64,000 nt of DNA from the NCBI RefSeq assembly GCF_901482445.1, contig NZ_LR590477.1, positions 496,001-560,000 of the forward strand, given 5' to 3'. The notes beneath the pieces are model-generated. The model saw nothing but the letters and a program-made list of their open reading frames with translations. It was not told where the DNA came from and did no database searches. The DNA is from Neisseria lactamica (lineage in GTDB: Bacteria; Pseudomonadota; Gammaproteobacteria; Burkholderiales; Neisseriaceae). The translations under genes and the position numbers were made by a program. This document shows, in pieces, positions 50,936 to 60,262 of this stretch (within the stretch, counting starts at the first letter, position 1; the number at the start of each line of letters is the position of its first letter).

Positions 50936-52189
50936 ATGCAGACTTACCTCGTCGGCGGCGCCGTCCGCGATTATCTTTTAGGCTTGCCCGTCAAAGACCG
51001 CGATTGGGTGGTCGTCGGTGCAGACGCGCAAACCATGCTGGCGCAAGGCTTCTGGCCTGTCGGCAAAGATTTTCCCGTATTCCTTCATCCCGAAACGCAC
51101 GAAGAATACGCCCTCGCCCGCACCGAACGCAAAACCGCCAAGGGCTATGCCGGTTTCAGTTTCCACGCCGACAAAGATGTTACGCTGGAGCAGGACTTGA
51201 TGCGCCGCGACCTGACCATCAACGCGATGGCTCAGGATTCAGACGGCCTCATCATCGACCCTTTCGGCGGACAACGGGATTTGGCGGCAGGCATTTTGCG
51301 CCACGTCTCACCCGCCTTTGCCGAAGACCCCGTCCGCATCCTGCGTACCGCCCGTTTTGCCGCGCGCTACGGTTTTGAAATCGCCGAAGAAACCATGAAG
51401 CTGATGCGGCAGATGGTGGAAAACGGCGAAGCGGACGCTTTGGTCGCCGAACGCGTCTGGCAGGAGTTGGCGAAAGGTTTGATGGAAAAAAATCCGCGCA
51501 AAATGATTGAAGTGTTGCGCGAATGCGGCGCGCTCAAAGTCTTGCTGCCCGAAGTCGACGCCCTCTTCGGCGTGCCGCAACGCGCCGACTACCATCCCGA
51601 AATCGACAGCGGCATCCATACCCTGATGACGCTGCAACGCGCTGCCGATATGGGTTTGAGCCTGCCCGAACGCTATGCCGCCCTGCTGCACGACTTGGGC
51701 AAAGCCAAAACGCCGCCCGACATCCTGCCGCGCCACTACGGACACGACATCAACGGTGTCGAACCCGTGCGCGAAGTCAATCGGCGGCTGCGTGCGCCGA
51801 AATATTGCGCCGAGCTTGCCGAACTTGTCTGCCGTTGGCACATTATTTTCCACCAAGTCGGACAGCTTAAAAGCCGAACCATTCTGAACGTTTTGAAAAA
51901 AACCGATGCCTTCCGCCGTCCCGAGCGTTTTCAGACGGCATTGAACGTCTGCATTGCCGATACGCAAGGCCGTCTGAACCGAGAACACACGCCCTACCCC
52001 CAGCGCGCGCACTGGCTCGCCCTGCTCGAAGTCGCCAATCAGGCGGATTCGGGCAAAATCGCCGCCGAATGCCGGGCGCATGGAAAAGCGCACCTTATCG
52101 CCGAACAAATCGACCGGGCGCGGCTGGCACAAATCGCCCCGCTGCAAAAAGCGTTCCGGGCGGCGCAAGACAAAACAGAAAAACATTAA
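50936..52189 (+). CDS. cca: Multifunctional CCA-adding tRNA nucleotidyltransferase
   Basis: Adds or repairs the 3' CCA of tRNAs. The 417-residue long bacterial form. Nucleotidyltransferase motif GGAVRDYLLGLPVKDRDWVV with the catalytic Asp pair, then LMRRDLTINAMA (about 86-97), RILRTARFAARYGF, and a C-terminal HD domain (LLHDLGKAKTP, about 249-259) with phosphatase/phosphodiesterase activity in this form. Monocistronic between two DUS elements. Confidence 0.96.
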   Translation: MQTYLVGGAVRDYLLGLPVKDRDWVVVGADAQTMLAQGFWPVGKDFPVFLHPETHEEYALARTERKTAKGYAGFSFHADKDVTLEQDLMRRDLTINAMAQDSDGLIIDPFGGQRDLAAGILRHVSPAFAEDPVRILRTARFAARYGFEIAEETMKLMRQMVENGEADALVAERVWQELAKGLMEKNPRKMIEVLRECGALKVLLPEVDALFGVPQRADYHPEIDSGIHTLMTLQRAADMGLSLPERYAALLHDLGKAKTPPDILPRHYGHDINGVEPVREVNRRLRAPKYCAELAELVCRWHIIFHQVGQLKSRTILNVLKKTDAFRRPERFQTALNVCIADTQGRLNREHTPYPQRAHWLALLEVANQADSGKIAAECRAHGKAHLIAEQIDRARLAQIAPLQKAFRAAQDKTEKH

Positions 52190-52307
52190 AACGCCCAATG
52201 CAGCCACTTTTAAAGTTTTGAGGACGATACCCGATCCAAGCTTTAAAACAGCCGCCGCCATATTCGCTATAATTCACGCTTCAGCCATCCCGCCCCAACA
52301 TAAAATC

Positions 52308-52616
52308 ATGACCCTGAAAACCGATTTATTGCCTAAAATCAACAACGAAGATTACCAACGCCTCATCCTCAAACACAGTGCGGAATTCAGCGAGGGCGAA
52401 ATCCGCCTGTTGAACGAAATCCTCGAAAAATTCGCCTTTGATGTCGTTCAGGCGCAGGCATTGGCGCAGGCGGTGATGCAGCAGGTGCGCTTCGACCCCA
52501 ACGCCTACCACATCGACAGCGACGACGAAGACACCACCGGCATCTGCCCACACTGCATCAACCCGCCTATGCCGCCCCTGCGCGACTATCTCGTTTGGCG
52601 CGAGACGCGCGGGTAA
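52308..52616 (+). CDS. Small protein with a zinc-like Cys/His motif
   Basis: A 102-residue protein starting MTLKTDLLPKINNEDY; the longer frame overlapping cca is rejected. The sequence is mostly helical and acidic (ILKHSAEFSEGEIRLLNEIL), ending in GICPHCINPPMPPLRDYLVW with a CxxC pair. No family is recognised. It lies between cca and ruvB. Confidence 0.7.
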   Translation: MTLKTDLLPKINNEDYQRLILKHSAEFSEGEIRLLNEILEKFAFDVVQAQALAQAVMQQVRFDPNAYHIDSDDEDTTGICPHCINPPMPPLRDYLVWRETRG

Positions 52617-52641
52617 AACGCTTTTGACCGTTATCTTTTCA

Positions 52642-52678
52642 ATGCCGTCTGAAACGCCGCCGACCGTTCAGACGGCAT
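52642..52678 (+). terminator. Paired-DUS terminator
   Basis: Inverted ATGCCGTCTGAA copies after the 102-residue protein gene, 20 bases ahead of ruvB. Confidence 0.75.
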
Positions 52679-52697
52679 ACCCGACAAAGGGAACACT

Positions 52698-53729
52698 ATG
52701 CTGCAAACCGACAACCTGACCGCCGCGCAACCGCAACGCATTGTTGCCGCCCAAACCGCTTCCGCACAGGAAGAACTGCTCGAACGCGCCCTCCGTCCCA
52801 AAACACTGGACGACTACATCGGGCAGCATAAAGCCAAAGAGCAACTCGCCATCTTCATCCAAGCCGCCAAAAAGCGCGGCGAAGCGCTCGACCACGTCCT
52901 GCTCTTCGGCCCGCCTGGGCTGGGTAAAACCACACTGGCGCACATCATCGCCAAAGAATTGGGCGTAAATTTGCGCCAAACCAGCGGCCCCGTCCTCGAA
53001 CGCGCCGGCGACCTCGCCGCCCTTTTGACCAATCTTGATCCGCACGACGTATTGTTTATCGACGAAATCCACCGCCTCAGCCCCGTTGTCGAAGAAATCC
53101 TCTATCCCGCGCTCGAAGACTACCGGCTCGACATTATGATAGGCGAAGGACCCGCCGCCCGTTCCGTCAAAATCGACCTGCCGCCCTTCACGCTCGTCGG
53201 CGCGACCACCCGCGCCGGTATGCTGACCAATCCGTTGCGCGACCGCTTCGGCATCGTCTCCCGCCTTGAGTTTTACGAAAACCGCGACCTCGCCACCATC
53301 GTCAGCCGTTCGGCACAACTCCTGCAACTCGATATGTCCGAAGAAGGCGCGGAAGAAATCGCCAAACGCAGCCGAGGCACGCCGCGCATCGCCAACCGCC
53401 TGTTGCGCCGCGTGCGCGATTTTGCCGATGTGAAAAACAACGGCACGATCGACGGCGGTATCGCCGATGCCGCTTTAAGTATGCTGGATGTGGACGCGCA
53501 GGGGCTGGACGTGATGGACAGGAAATTCCTCGAAGCCGTTTTGCACAAATTCGGCGGCGGCCCCGTCGGTTTGGACAACGTTGCCGCCGCCATCGGCGAA
53601 TCTACGGACACCATCGAAGACGTTATCGAACCCTACCTCATCCAACAAGGCTTCCTGCAACGCACCCCGCGCGGCAGAATGGCGACCGAACGCGCCTACC
53701 TGCATTTCGGGCTGCCCGTCGGGGAATAA
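52698..53729 (+). CDS. ruvB: Holliday junction DNA helicase RuvB
   Basis: A 343-residue AAA+ motor that drives branch migration with RuvA. N-terminal LRPKTLDDYIGQ (about residues 32-43), Walker A GPPGLGKTT (about 72-80), Walker B VLFIDEIHRL, sensor 1 LVGATTRAGML and arginine finger region PLRDRFGIV. The winged-helix C-terminus ends GFLQRTPRGRMATERAYLHF. ruvA and ruvC are not adjacent, as is usual in Neisseria. Confidence 0.97.
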   Translation: MLQTDNLTAAQPQRIVAAQTASAQEELLERALRPKTLDDYIGQHKAKEQLAIFIQAAKKRGEALDHVLLFGPPGLGKTTLAHIIAKELGVNLRQTSGPVLERAGDLAALLTNLDPHDVLFIDEIHRLSPVVEEILYPALEDYRLDIMIGEGPAARSVKIDLPPFTLVGATTRAGMLTNPLRDRFGIVSRLEFYENRDLATIVSRSAQLLQLDMSEEGAEEIAKRSRGTPRIANRLLRRVRDFADVKNNGTIDGGIADAALSMLDVDAQGLDVMDRKFLEAVLHKFGGGPVGLDNVAAAIGESTDTIEDVIEPYLIQQGFLQRTPRGRMATERAYLHFGLPVGE

Positions 53730-53732
53730 CGC

Positions 53733-53773
53733 AATGCCGTCTGAAACAGAGCTAAGTTTCAGACGGCATTTTT
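53733..53773 (+). terminator. Paired-DUS terminator after ruvB
   Basis: Inverted ATGCCGTCTGAA copies followed by TTTTT, directly after the ruvB stop. Confidence 0.85.
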
Positions 53774-53941
53774 ATCAGGGGTTGGCACCGGTATCGGCAT
53801 CGGTTTCACCTCTTGGCAGAAAACTTTTTATCCGGCAGGACGGGTTTTCGCCCCAATGAAAATAACCGGCTCCTCCTGACAAACGGCTGAAACCGATCGA
53901 CGACAGGCACACGGTTTTTATCTCACAAGTCCGGTATGGGT

Positions 53942-54625
53942 TCAGCCTGCCGCCTGTTCCAATTCAACCCTCATCGCATCGATTACCGCTTTGTAATCCG
54001 GTTTGCCGAAAATTGCCGAACCTGCCACAAAAGTATCTGCGCCCGCCGCCGCAACGGCGGCAATATTGTCGGTTTTGATGCCGCCGTCTACTTCGATGGC
54101 GATGTGCCGACCGCTTTGCGCTTCGTAAGCATCCAGCATCGCCCGCACCCGGCGGATTTTTTCAAGGGTATGCAGAATAAATCCCTGACCGCCGAACCCG
54201 GGGTTGACCGACATCAGCAAGACCATATCCAGCCTGTCCAATACGTTTTCCAACAGATATACGGGCGTTGCCGGATTCAATACCAGCCCGGCCTGGCAGC
54301 CCATATCACGAATCAGGCTCAAACTGCGGTCGATATGGCGGCTTGCCTCCGGATGGAACGTGATGATTGATGCCCCTGCTTTGGCAAACGATTGGATCAG
54401 ATCGTCAACGGGTTCGACCATCAGATGCACATCGATCGGCACGCTTGCATAAGGCTTCAACGCCGCGCAAACCATAGGGCCGAAGGTCAGGTTCGGCACA
54501 TAATGGTTGTCCATCACATCAAAATGAATCAAATCCGCACCTGCCGAAATGACATTTGCCACCTCTTCTCCGAGGCGGGCAAAGTCTGCCGACAAAATAC
54601 TGGGTGCGATACGGTAGGCGGTCAT
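53942..54625 (-). CDS. rpe: Ribulose-phosphate 3-epimerase
   Basis: Interconverts ribulose 5-phosphate and xylulose 5-phosphate. A 227-residue TIM barrel. ATG at MTAYRIAPSILSADFARLG is preferred to one ten codons upstream because of its AAGGAAAAA ribosome site and family length. Motifs: HFDVMDNHYVPNLTFGP with metal ligands, HLMVEP, SVNPGFGGQGFI, and EVDGGI with the catalytic Asp. Confidence 0.96.
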   Translation of the reverse strand: MTAYRIAPSILSADFARLGEEVANVISAGADLIHFDVMDNHYVPNLTFGPMVCAALKPYASVPIDVHLMVEPVDDLIQSFAKAGASIITFHPEASRHIDRSLSLIRDMGCQAGLVLNPATPVYLLENVLDRLDMVLLMSVNPGFGGQGFILHTLEKIRRVRAMLDAYEAQSGRHIAIEVDGGIKTDNIAAVAAAGADTFVAGSAIFGKPDYKAVIDAMRVELEQAAG

Positions 54626-54772
54626 ATTTTTTCCTTTAATGCCTTTATGGGGCAATCACAAAGCGGGAAAGTGCGCGAAACAGCATTATTAACAAAAGTT
54701 AACTGCCATAATACCATCTTTCACACGGCAATCAAGTATATTGTCCGAAATATCCGGATTAAAGGAAAAGCC

Positions 54773-55207
54773 GTGCCACTGCCTGTTCCCAGCCGTTTTG
54801 CCAAGCCTGCCGCCTCTTTTTTAGGGGTAGCTTTGCTTTCCTGCCAGCTTTCCCACGCCGCTGAGGCTTATATCCCCCCGAACGATTTTCAAGCGAACTG
54901 CGACATACGCCGGCTCGGGCTGACCCAGGGGCAGCACAATGAGCTGCGTAAAATCCGCGCCGCCTTCAAAATGGCGGGCGACAGGGCGCGGTTAAAGGTT
55001 ATGCATTCCGAACACAGCCGCCGCCGCTCTGTCGTCGAAATCATTTCTTCGGATGTTTTTAATCGGAACGAGGCACGCGATTATGTCGAAAGCCGCTATT
55101 TGTCCGGTATGGATTTTGCGGTGGACGAGTTGGAAATCCAACACCGGTTCTTCCATATCCTCACACCTCAACAGCAGCAAATGTGGCTTTCTTCCTGCCT
55201 CAAATAA
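54773..55207 (+). CDS. Periplasmic Spy/CpxP-like protein with LTxxQ motifs
   Basis: A 144-residue exported protein. GTG at 54773 follows AAAGG at suitable distance and gives a signal peptide (about residues 12-32, ending SHAAEA). The mature part is helical with two LTxxQ-type motifs (LTQGQ near residue 55 and LTPQQ near 134), the signature of Spy/CpxP periplasmic chaperones, and two Cys (NCDIRRLG and SSCLK). It probably guards envelope proteins under stress. It is divergent from rpe. Confidence 0.72.
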   Translation: MPLPVPSRFAKPAASFLGVALLSCQLSHAAEAYIPPNDFQANCDIRRLGLTQGQHNELRKIRAAFKMAGDRARLKVMHSEHSRRRSVVEIISSDVFNRNEARDYVESRYLSGMDFAVDELEIQHRFFHILTPQQQQMWLSSCLK

Positions 55208-55219
55208 TCCCCGAAACGC

Positions 55220-56083
55220 TCACAACGCCCGTTGTTCCGGCAGCCTGCCCGCCCAGTCGCAGGCAAACTGCCACGCGGAACGTCCCGAACGGCTGCCCCG
55301 CGTCTGCGCCCACTGCAATGCCGCCATCCGTGCGGTTTCATCATACGGCACGCCGAAATCTTCCAGCCAATTTTGCACCGCCGCCAGATAATCGTTTTGA
55401 TCGAACGGATAAAAACTGAGCCACAATCCGAATCGGTCGGACAGGGATATTTTTTCTTCCACCGCTTCTTTCTGATGGATTTCTCCGCGCACGCCTGTCG
55501 TACCTGCATTTTCATCCAAATATTCGGGCATCAGATGCCGTCTGTTGGAAGTCGCGTAAACCAAAACGTTGGCGCAACGCTGCGACAAACCGCCGTCTAA
55601 CGCGGTTTTCAATGCCTTATAGGTTTCGTCGCCGCTTTCAAATGACAAATCGTCGCAAAACACAATGAATTTTTCCGGGCGTTCCTTCAAAAGCGTCAAC
55701 AGATACGGCAGGCCGATCAAATCGCTTTTATCGACTTCGATCAGGCGCAAGCCCTTATCCGCGTATTCGTGCAGCAATGCTTTGGCAAGCGATGACTTGC
55801 CCGTCCCCCGTGCGCCGCTCATCAATACGTTGTTCGCCGGCCGGCCGGCAATGAATTGTTCGGTATTGCGTACCAGCAAACCGGTCTGCCTGCCGACTCC
55901 CGCCAGCCTTGCCAAGGGGAAGGTGTGCGGATCGGGCAAGTGCTCCAAAAACCCTTTTTTACCCGCGCTCTGCCAACGGAATGCTAAGGCGTTCCAATCC
56001 GTATGCCCGGGTTCCGGCGGAAGTACGGCATCCAACCGCCGTAAAACGGAACAGGCTTTGTCGAGAAATTCGTTCAATTCCAT
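55220..56083 (-). CDS. DUF815-family P-loop ATPase
   Basis: A 287-residue AAA-type ATPase. Walker A SGARGTGKSS (about residues 89-98), Walker B FIVFCDDLSF, sensor VLVYATSNRRHLMPEY and arginine region SLSDRFGLWLSF. All fit the YifB-unrelated DUF815 group. ATG at MELNEFLDKA has a GAGG site; a start six codons upstream would overlap ribE. Function unknown. Confidence 0.85.
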   Translation of the reverse strand: MELNEFLDKACSVLRRLDAVLPPEPGHTDWNALAFRWQSAGKKGFLEHLPDPHTFPLARLAGVGRQTGLLVRNTEQFIAGRPANNVLMSGARGTGKSSLAKALLHEYADKGLRLIEVDKSDLIGLPYLLTLLKERPEKFIVFCDDLSFESGDETYKALKTALDGGLSQRCANVLVYATSNRRHLMPEYLDENAGTTGVRGEIHQKEAVEEKISLSDRFGLWLSFYPFDQNDYLAAVQNWLEDFGVPYDETARMAALQWAQTRGSRSGRSAWQFACDWAGRLPEQRAL

Positions 56084-56090
56084 CTCTACC

Positions 56091-56708
56091 TCACTTTGCA
56101 TATCTTTGCGCCATCAGGCGTTCGACCGTGTCCACGGTTGCCTGTGTGTTCGGATCGATTTCGATATTGATCCGGTCGCCGGTTTGCCTGCTGCCGAAAA
56201 GCGTCCGCTCCAGGGTTTCCGGAATCAGATGCACGCAAAAACGCGTGTTTCCGACTTCGCCGATAGTCAGGCTGCAACCGTCCAAACCGACAAATCCTTT
56301 GGTCAGGATATAGGGTTTGAGTTCGTGCGGGAGTGCAAACCAAACCGTGCGGTTGTACCCGTCCCGTTCGATTTCGACAATGGGCACGGTTGCCATAACG
56401 TGTCCGCTCATCAGGTGTCCGCCGATTTCGTCGCCGAAACGCGCCGCCCGCTCGATGTTGACGCAATCGCCTTCCTTCAGCAGTCCCAAATTGGTTTTTG
56501 CCAATGTTTCTGCCATCAAATCGAAGCTGACGCGGTTTCCTTCGATTTCAGTAATCGTCAGGCAGCAGCCGTTATTGGCGACCGATGCGCCGCGTTGCAG
56601 GTTTTCTGCCGCTTTCGGCGGAAGCTCGACGGTATAGGTGTGGAATGCCGGCGAGAGCCGGTCAATCTTGATCAGTTTGCCCAAGCCTTGAACAATGCCT
56701 GTAAACAT
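56091..56708 (-). CDS. ribE: Riboflavin synthase alpha chain
   Basis: Combines two 6,7-dimethyl-8-ribityllumazine molecules into riboflavin. The 205 residues contain two lumazine-binding repeats: the first begins MFTGIVQGLGKL, with VANNGCCLTI and FDLMAETL; the second has GGHLMSGHV, VGLDGCSLTIGEV and HLIPETLERT. Standard length. It lies just upstream of the DUF815 gene. Confidence 0.95.
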   Translation of the reverse strand: MFTGIVQGLGKLIKIDRLSPAFHTYTVELPPKAAENLQRGASVANNGCCLTITEIEGNRVSFDLMAETLAKTNLGLLKEGDCVNIERAARFGDEIGGHLMSGHVMATVPIVEIERDGYNRTVWFALPHELKPYILTKGFVGLDGCSLTIGEVGNTRFCVHLIPETLERTLFGSRQTGDRINIEIDPNTQATVDTVERLMAQRYAK

Positions 56709-56761
56709 AATCCTGTTTTCCTGTGTCGGTAAAATGGTGCAAATTGTAGCATTTCTCCGCG

Positions 56762-56797
56762 AAAAATGCCGTCTGAAACGCCTTCAGACGGCATTTT
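56762..56797 (-). terminator. Paired-DUS terminator after mobA
   Basis: Inverted ATGCCGTCTGAA copies with A/T flanks between mobA and ribE on the same strand, separating the two units. Confidence 0.8.
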
Positions 56798-56874
56798 GCC
56801 TCCGGTTCGGGCAGAAATCGCCCGGTACGGCTTTGGCTTTCCTTTACGCACCGCGCCGGCCGGCGGGCTTGCCC

Positions 56875-57489
56875 TTATCCCTCCTGCAAATCGGTTTGCG
56901 TGTTCAAGTCGGTAAAATGCCCGTCAAATTCGAATCTGACCGGCCGCGCCCTTTGCTGCTGCAACCAGCTCCTCAATGTTTTCATCCCCGAAAACAGATA
57001 GGGAATCGCGCTTTGCAGAATCTGCGGGCGGATGTACATAATGTTGTAGTGCATCGTTACCGGCGTTTCCACATAAAACGCGTTGCACAGCGGTGTGCGT
57101 TTCGACACGGTTTCAAACCTAGCCACCAAATCGTCCGGCAGGTACGGCATATCGCAAGGCACAATCAACAGCCAATCGGCCGCCGCCAGCTGCAAATCGT
57201 TGGCTGCGGTACACAAGGCCGAAAGCGGGCCGAAATGCCGCCACTGCCGGGCATCGGGAAAAATGTGGGGGCTGCGGCGGGCGTATTCTTCCAAGTTCCG
57301 GTTGGTACTGATGGCGATATGGCCGACCTGCGGCCTGATTTTACCGATAACGTGGTCAATCAGCGGCCTGCCATCCAAAAGGGCCAGCCCTTTGTCTTCC
57401 CCGCCCATACGGTCGGCGAGGCCGCCTGCCAAAATCAATGCGAAAGTTTTTAATGCGGGCGGGCTTTGGGGAAAGTTTGAGGTTTTCAT
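56875..57489 (-). CDS. mobA: Molybdenum cofactor guanylyltransferase
   Basis: Links GMP to molybdopterin to make the guanine dinucleotide cofactor. A 204-residue protein; the nucleotide-binding motif ILAGGLADRMGGEDKGLALL (about residues 19-38) and PCDMPYLPDDL (about 109-119) are clear. The sequence before residue 14 is variable. It lies divergent from narQP, in keeping with anaerobic respiration genes near by. Confidence 0.9.
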   Translation of the reverse strand: MKTSNFPQSPPALKTFALILAGGLADRMGGEDKGLALLDGRPLIDHVIGKIRPQVGHIAISTNRNLEEYARRSPHIFPDARQWRHFGPLSALCTAANDLQLAAADWLLIVPCDMPYLPDDLVARFETVSKRTPLCNAFYVETPVTMHYNIMYIRPQILQSAIPYLFSGMKTLRSWLQQQRARPVRFEFDGHFTDLNTQTDLQEG

Positions 57490-57697
57490 AGTTTTTCAGT
57501 CTGACGTTTCCGATATTTTAGAAGCGCGTTTGAAAACGGCGCCGTATAAATTCATGTTATCTGAATTTTATCATAACGTGATTTAACACTGAAAGCGTTG
57601 CGGCTTGAGTTTTCCTTAACCTGTCCTTTCTGAGCAGTTGTTTCTAATTCCAAAGAATGATATTGTTTGCACCGTTTAAAACGACTTTCCTCCGAAT

Positions 57698-59470
57698 ATG
57701 ATACTGCCAACCCGATTTTCAGACGGCATCTCCCTTTCCCTGCGCCTGAAACTCCTGACCGGCTTGTGGGTCGGTTTGGCGGCACTGTCTGTCGTTTTAA
57801 CGCTGCTGCTCTCTTTGCGTCTGGAAAATGCCGCCTCCGTCATCGAAGAAGCCGGAAACTTGAGGATGCAGGCATACCGGCTTGCCTATATGGCGGGCGA
57901 GGGTTCGCCCCGCGCGCAAATCGACAATCAGATTGCCGAATTTGAAAAAAGCCTGAAACGCATTTCCCAAAGCGATGCCATCCATCCGCTCATCCCTTCC
58001 GGTACCCCCCTTGCCTACGATTTGATACAGTCTATGCTGATTATCGACTGGCAGGCCAACATCCTCCCCCCGTTGCAGGCATACCGCCGCCCCACGCAAA
58101 TCGAGCTTTACCGCTTTGCCGGCAATATCGAATTGTTTTTGCAGGCATTGGAAAATGCCAACGAAAAAAACACGTGGTGGCTCAGGCGTTTTCAATGGGT
58201 CATTATGCTGATGACGCTGGTGTCGTCCGTACTGATGCTGTTTTGGCACCAGATTTGGGTTATCCGACCGCTGCAGGCGTTAAGGGAAGGTGCGGAACGC
58301 ATCGGACGGAGGTGTTTCGATATTCCCGTTCCCGAAGGCGGTACGCCGGAATTCAAACAGGTCGGGCGGTGTTTCAACCAAATGGCGCTCAGGCTGAAAA
58401 CTTTATACGATGATTTGGAAGGACAGGTTGCCGAGCAGACCCGCAGCCTTGAAAAACAAAACCACAACCTGACCCTGCTGTACCGGACCATACGCGACCT
58501 GCATCAGTCTTATACCCTGCAAGAGGCTGCCGAACAGTTTCTGAAGCGCATTACGTCCGCCGTCGGCGCGCACTCCGGCAGCATCTGTATGGAAAACGAC
58601 CCCGATGCCGGCGTTTCCGCCCATACGGCGGAATACGGCGTAACGCAGCCCCCTTTGGAAAAACATCATAACGAAACCTTCCCCATCGAATATCAAAACG
58701 AAAAACTCGGGGTGCTTTCCCTTGTTTTTTCAGACGGCGTTTCCCTGAATCCAAACGACCGCATCCTGCTCCAAACCCTGATCCGCCAATTGGGCGTATC
58801 GCTTGCCGGCGCGAAGCGCGAAGAGGAAAAACGCCTGCTTGCCGTGTTGCAGGAACGCAGCCTGATTGCCCAAGGGCTGCACGACAGCATCGCACAGGCA
58901 TTAACCTTCCTAAACCTGCAAGTACAAATGTTGGAGAGTGCCTTTGCCGAAGGGAAAAAAGAAGAAGCCGCAGAAAACATCGGCTTCATCAAAACAGGCG
59001 TACAGGAATGTTATGAAGATGTCCGCGAACTGCTGCTCAATTTCCGTACCAAAATCAGCAATAAAGAATTTCCCGAAGCCGTTGCCGACCTATTCGCCCG
59101 CTTTACGCAACAAACCGGGATAACGGTCGAAACCGCTTGGGAAAACGGTTCGTTCCTGCCGCCTCAGGAAGCGCAGCTCCAAATGATTTTTATCCTGCAG
59201 GAAAGCCTTTCCAACATCCGAAAACACGCCCGTGCCACCCATATCAAATTCAGACTGCTCAAACAGGATGGAAGTTTTACAATGACCATTCAAGACAACG
59301 GACAGGGTTTCGACACGGAAAACATTGGAGAACCATCGGGCAGCCATGTCGGACTGCATATCATGCAGGAGCGGGCCAAACGTATCCGCGCCGTATTGAA
59401 AATCTATTCCCAACCCCAACAGGGAACCACCGTCTCATTGGCGGGTGTATCTGAAGAAAGCTTGAAATGA
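57698..59470 (+). CDS. narQ: Nitrate/nitrite sensor histidine kinase NarQ/NarX type
   Basis: A 590-residue membrane kinase. Two membrane spans flank a periplasmic sensor: the first near residues 18-44, the second near 164-186. The P-box that binds nitrate in NarX/NarQ reads EEAGNLRMQAYRLAY (about residues 47-61), with Asn where E. coli has Ser. A HAMP region and a central domain follow. The HisKA_3 site is GLHDSIAQALTF with the phosphorylated His near residue 395, and the ATPase N-box and G-box are SLSNIRKHA and DNGQGF/SHVGLHIM. The stop overlaps narP by 4 bases. A DUS lies in codons 7-10. Neisserial NarQ-NarP controls the nitrite-reductase gene aniA. Confidence 0.92.
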   Translation: MILPTRFSDGISLSLRLKLLTGLWVGLAALSVVLTLLLSLRLENAASVIEEAGNLRMQAYRLAYMAGEGSPRAQIDNQIAEFEKSLKRISQSDAIHPLIPSGTPLAYDLIQSMLIIDWQANILPPLQAYRRPTQIELYRFAGNIELFLQALENANEKNTWWLRRFQWVIMLMTLVSSVLMLFWHQIWVIRPLQALREGAERIGRRCFDIPVPEGGTPEFKQVGRCFNQMALRLKTLYDDLEGQVAEQTRSLEKQNHNLTLLYRTIRDLHQSYTLQEAAEQFLKRITSAVGAHSGSICMENDPDAGVSAHTAEYGVTQPPLEKHHNETFPIEYQNEKLGVLSLVFSDGVSLNPNDRILLQTLIRQLGVSLAGAKREEEKRLLAVLQERSLIAQGLHDSIAQALTFLNLQVQMLESAFAEGKKEEAAENIGFIKTGVQECYEDVRELLLNFRTKISNKEFPEAVADLFARFTQQTGITVETAWENGSFLPPQEAQLQMIFILQESLSNIRKHARATHIKFRLLKQDGSFTMTIQDNGQGFDTENIGEPSGSHVGLHIMQERAKRIRAVLKIYSQPQQGTTVSLAGVSEESLK

Positions 59471-60123
59471 CCATTAAAATTATCCTGATAGACGACCATA
59501 CCCTTTTCCGCAGCGGCATCAAGGCACTTTTGTCGCGCCAACATGATTTTGAGGTCATCGGCGAAGCCGCAGACGGCCTCTCGGGCATTAAAATGATCAA
59601 CCGGCTCCAACCCGATGTCGTCCTGCTTGACTTGGATATGCCCGGTATGAACGGACGCGAAGCACTTTCCCAAATCATCAGCATCAATCCGCAACAGGCA
59701 GTCATTATGCTGACCGTTTCCGAAGACAGCGACGATTTGACCGAATGTATGCGCATCGGCGCGCGCGGCTACCTGCTGAAAAACATTAACGCCGACTTTC
59801 TGCTCGAAAGCATACGCAAAGCCGCCGACGGCGATAATGTATTCTCTCCCGAGATGACTGCCAAACTCGTCAAAAGCCTGATTTCCCCCCAGCCCGCACA
59901 AGGAACTCAGACACTTTCCTCCCTCACCCCCCGAGAGATGGAAATCCTGGGTTACCTTGCCGCAGGACACAGCAATAAAATCATTGCACGCCACCTCAAC
60001 CTTGCCGAATCCACCGTCAAAGTCCACGTTCAAAACCTACTCCGCAAACTCAACCTCAGCAGCCGGGTGCAGGCCGCCGTTTACGCCATCCGGCACAACG
60101 TCCCCCAACCCGTATTGGAATAG
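59467..60123 (+). CDS. narP: Response regulator NarP/NarL type
   Basis: A 218-residue regulator. The receiver domain has the phosphorylated Asp55 (VVLLDLDMPGMN), switch Thr in MLTVSE and Lys in GYLLKN; the LuxR-type helix-turn-helix is LTPREMEILGYLAAGHSNKI (about residues 157-176) with TVKVHVQNLLRKLN. It is coupled to narQ by an ATGA overlap. With NarQ it tunes denitrification genes under low oxygen. Confidence 0.95.
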   Translation: MTIKIILIDDHTLFRSGIKALLSRQHDFEVIGEAADGLSGIKMINRLQPDVVLLDLDMPGMNGREALSQIISINPQQAVIMLTVSEDSDDLTECMRIGARGYLLKNINADFLLESIRKAADGDNVFSPEMTAKLVKSLISPQPAQGTQTLSSLTPREMEILGYLAAGHSNKIIARHLNLAESTVKVHVQNLLRKLNLSSRVQAAVYAIRHNVPQPVLE

Positions 60124-60185
60124 GCGTTCAGACGGCATCGGGCAAGGAATAAAAGCAATGCGCCCCTTTGACGGGGTGCATATAT

Positions 60186-60214
60186 AAGGGACGGCATCCG
60201 GTGTGCCGTCCCTT
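60186..60214 (+). terminator. Hairpin after narQP
   Basis: AGGGACGGCA and TGCCGTCCCT form a ten-base stem with a T-rich side, about 65 bases after the narP stop. A single reverse DUS (60126) precedes it. Confidence 0.7.
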
Positions 60215-60262
60215 TAAGTGCATCATTACCGCCGCCAACCCGGACGGGATGGCTTGGGCGGT

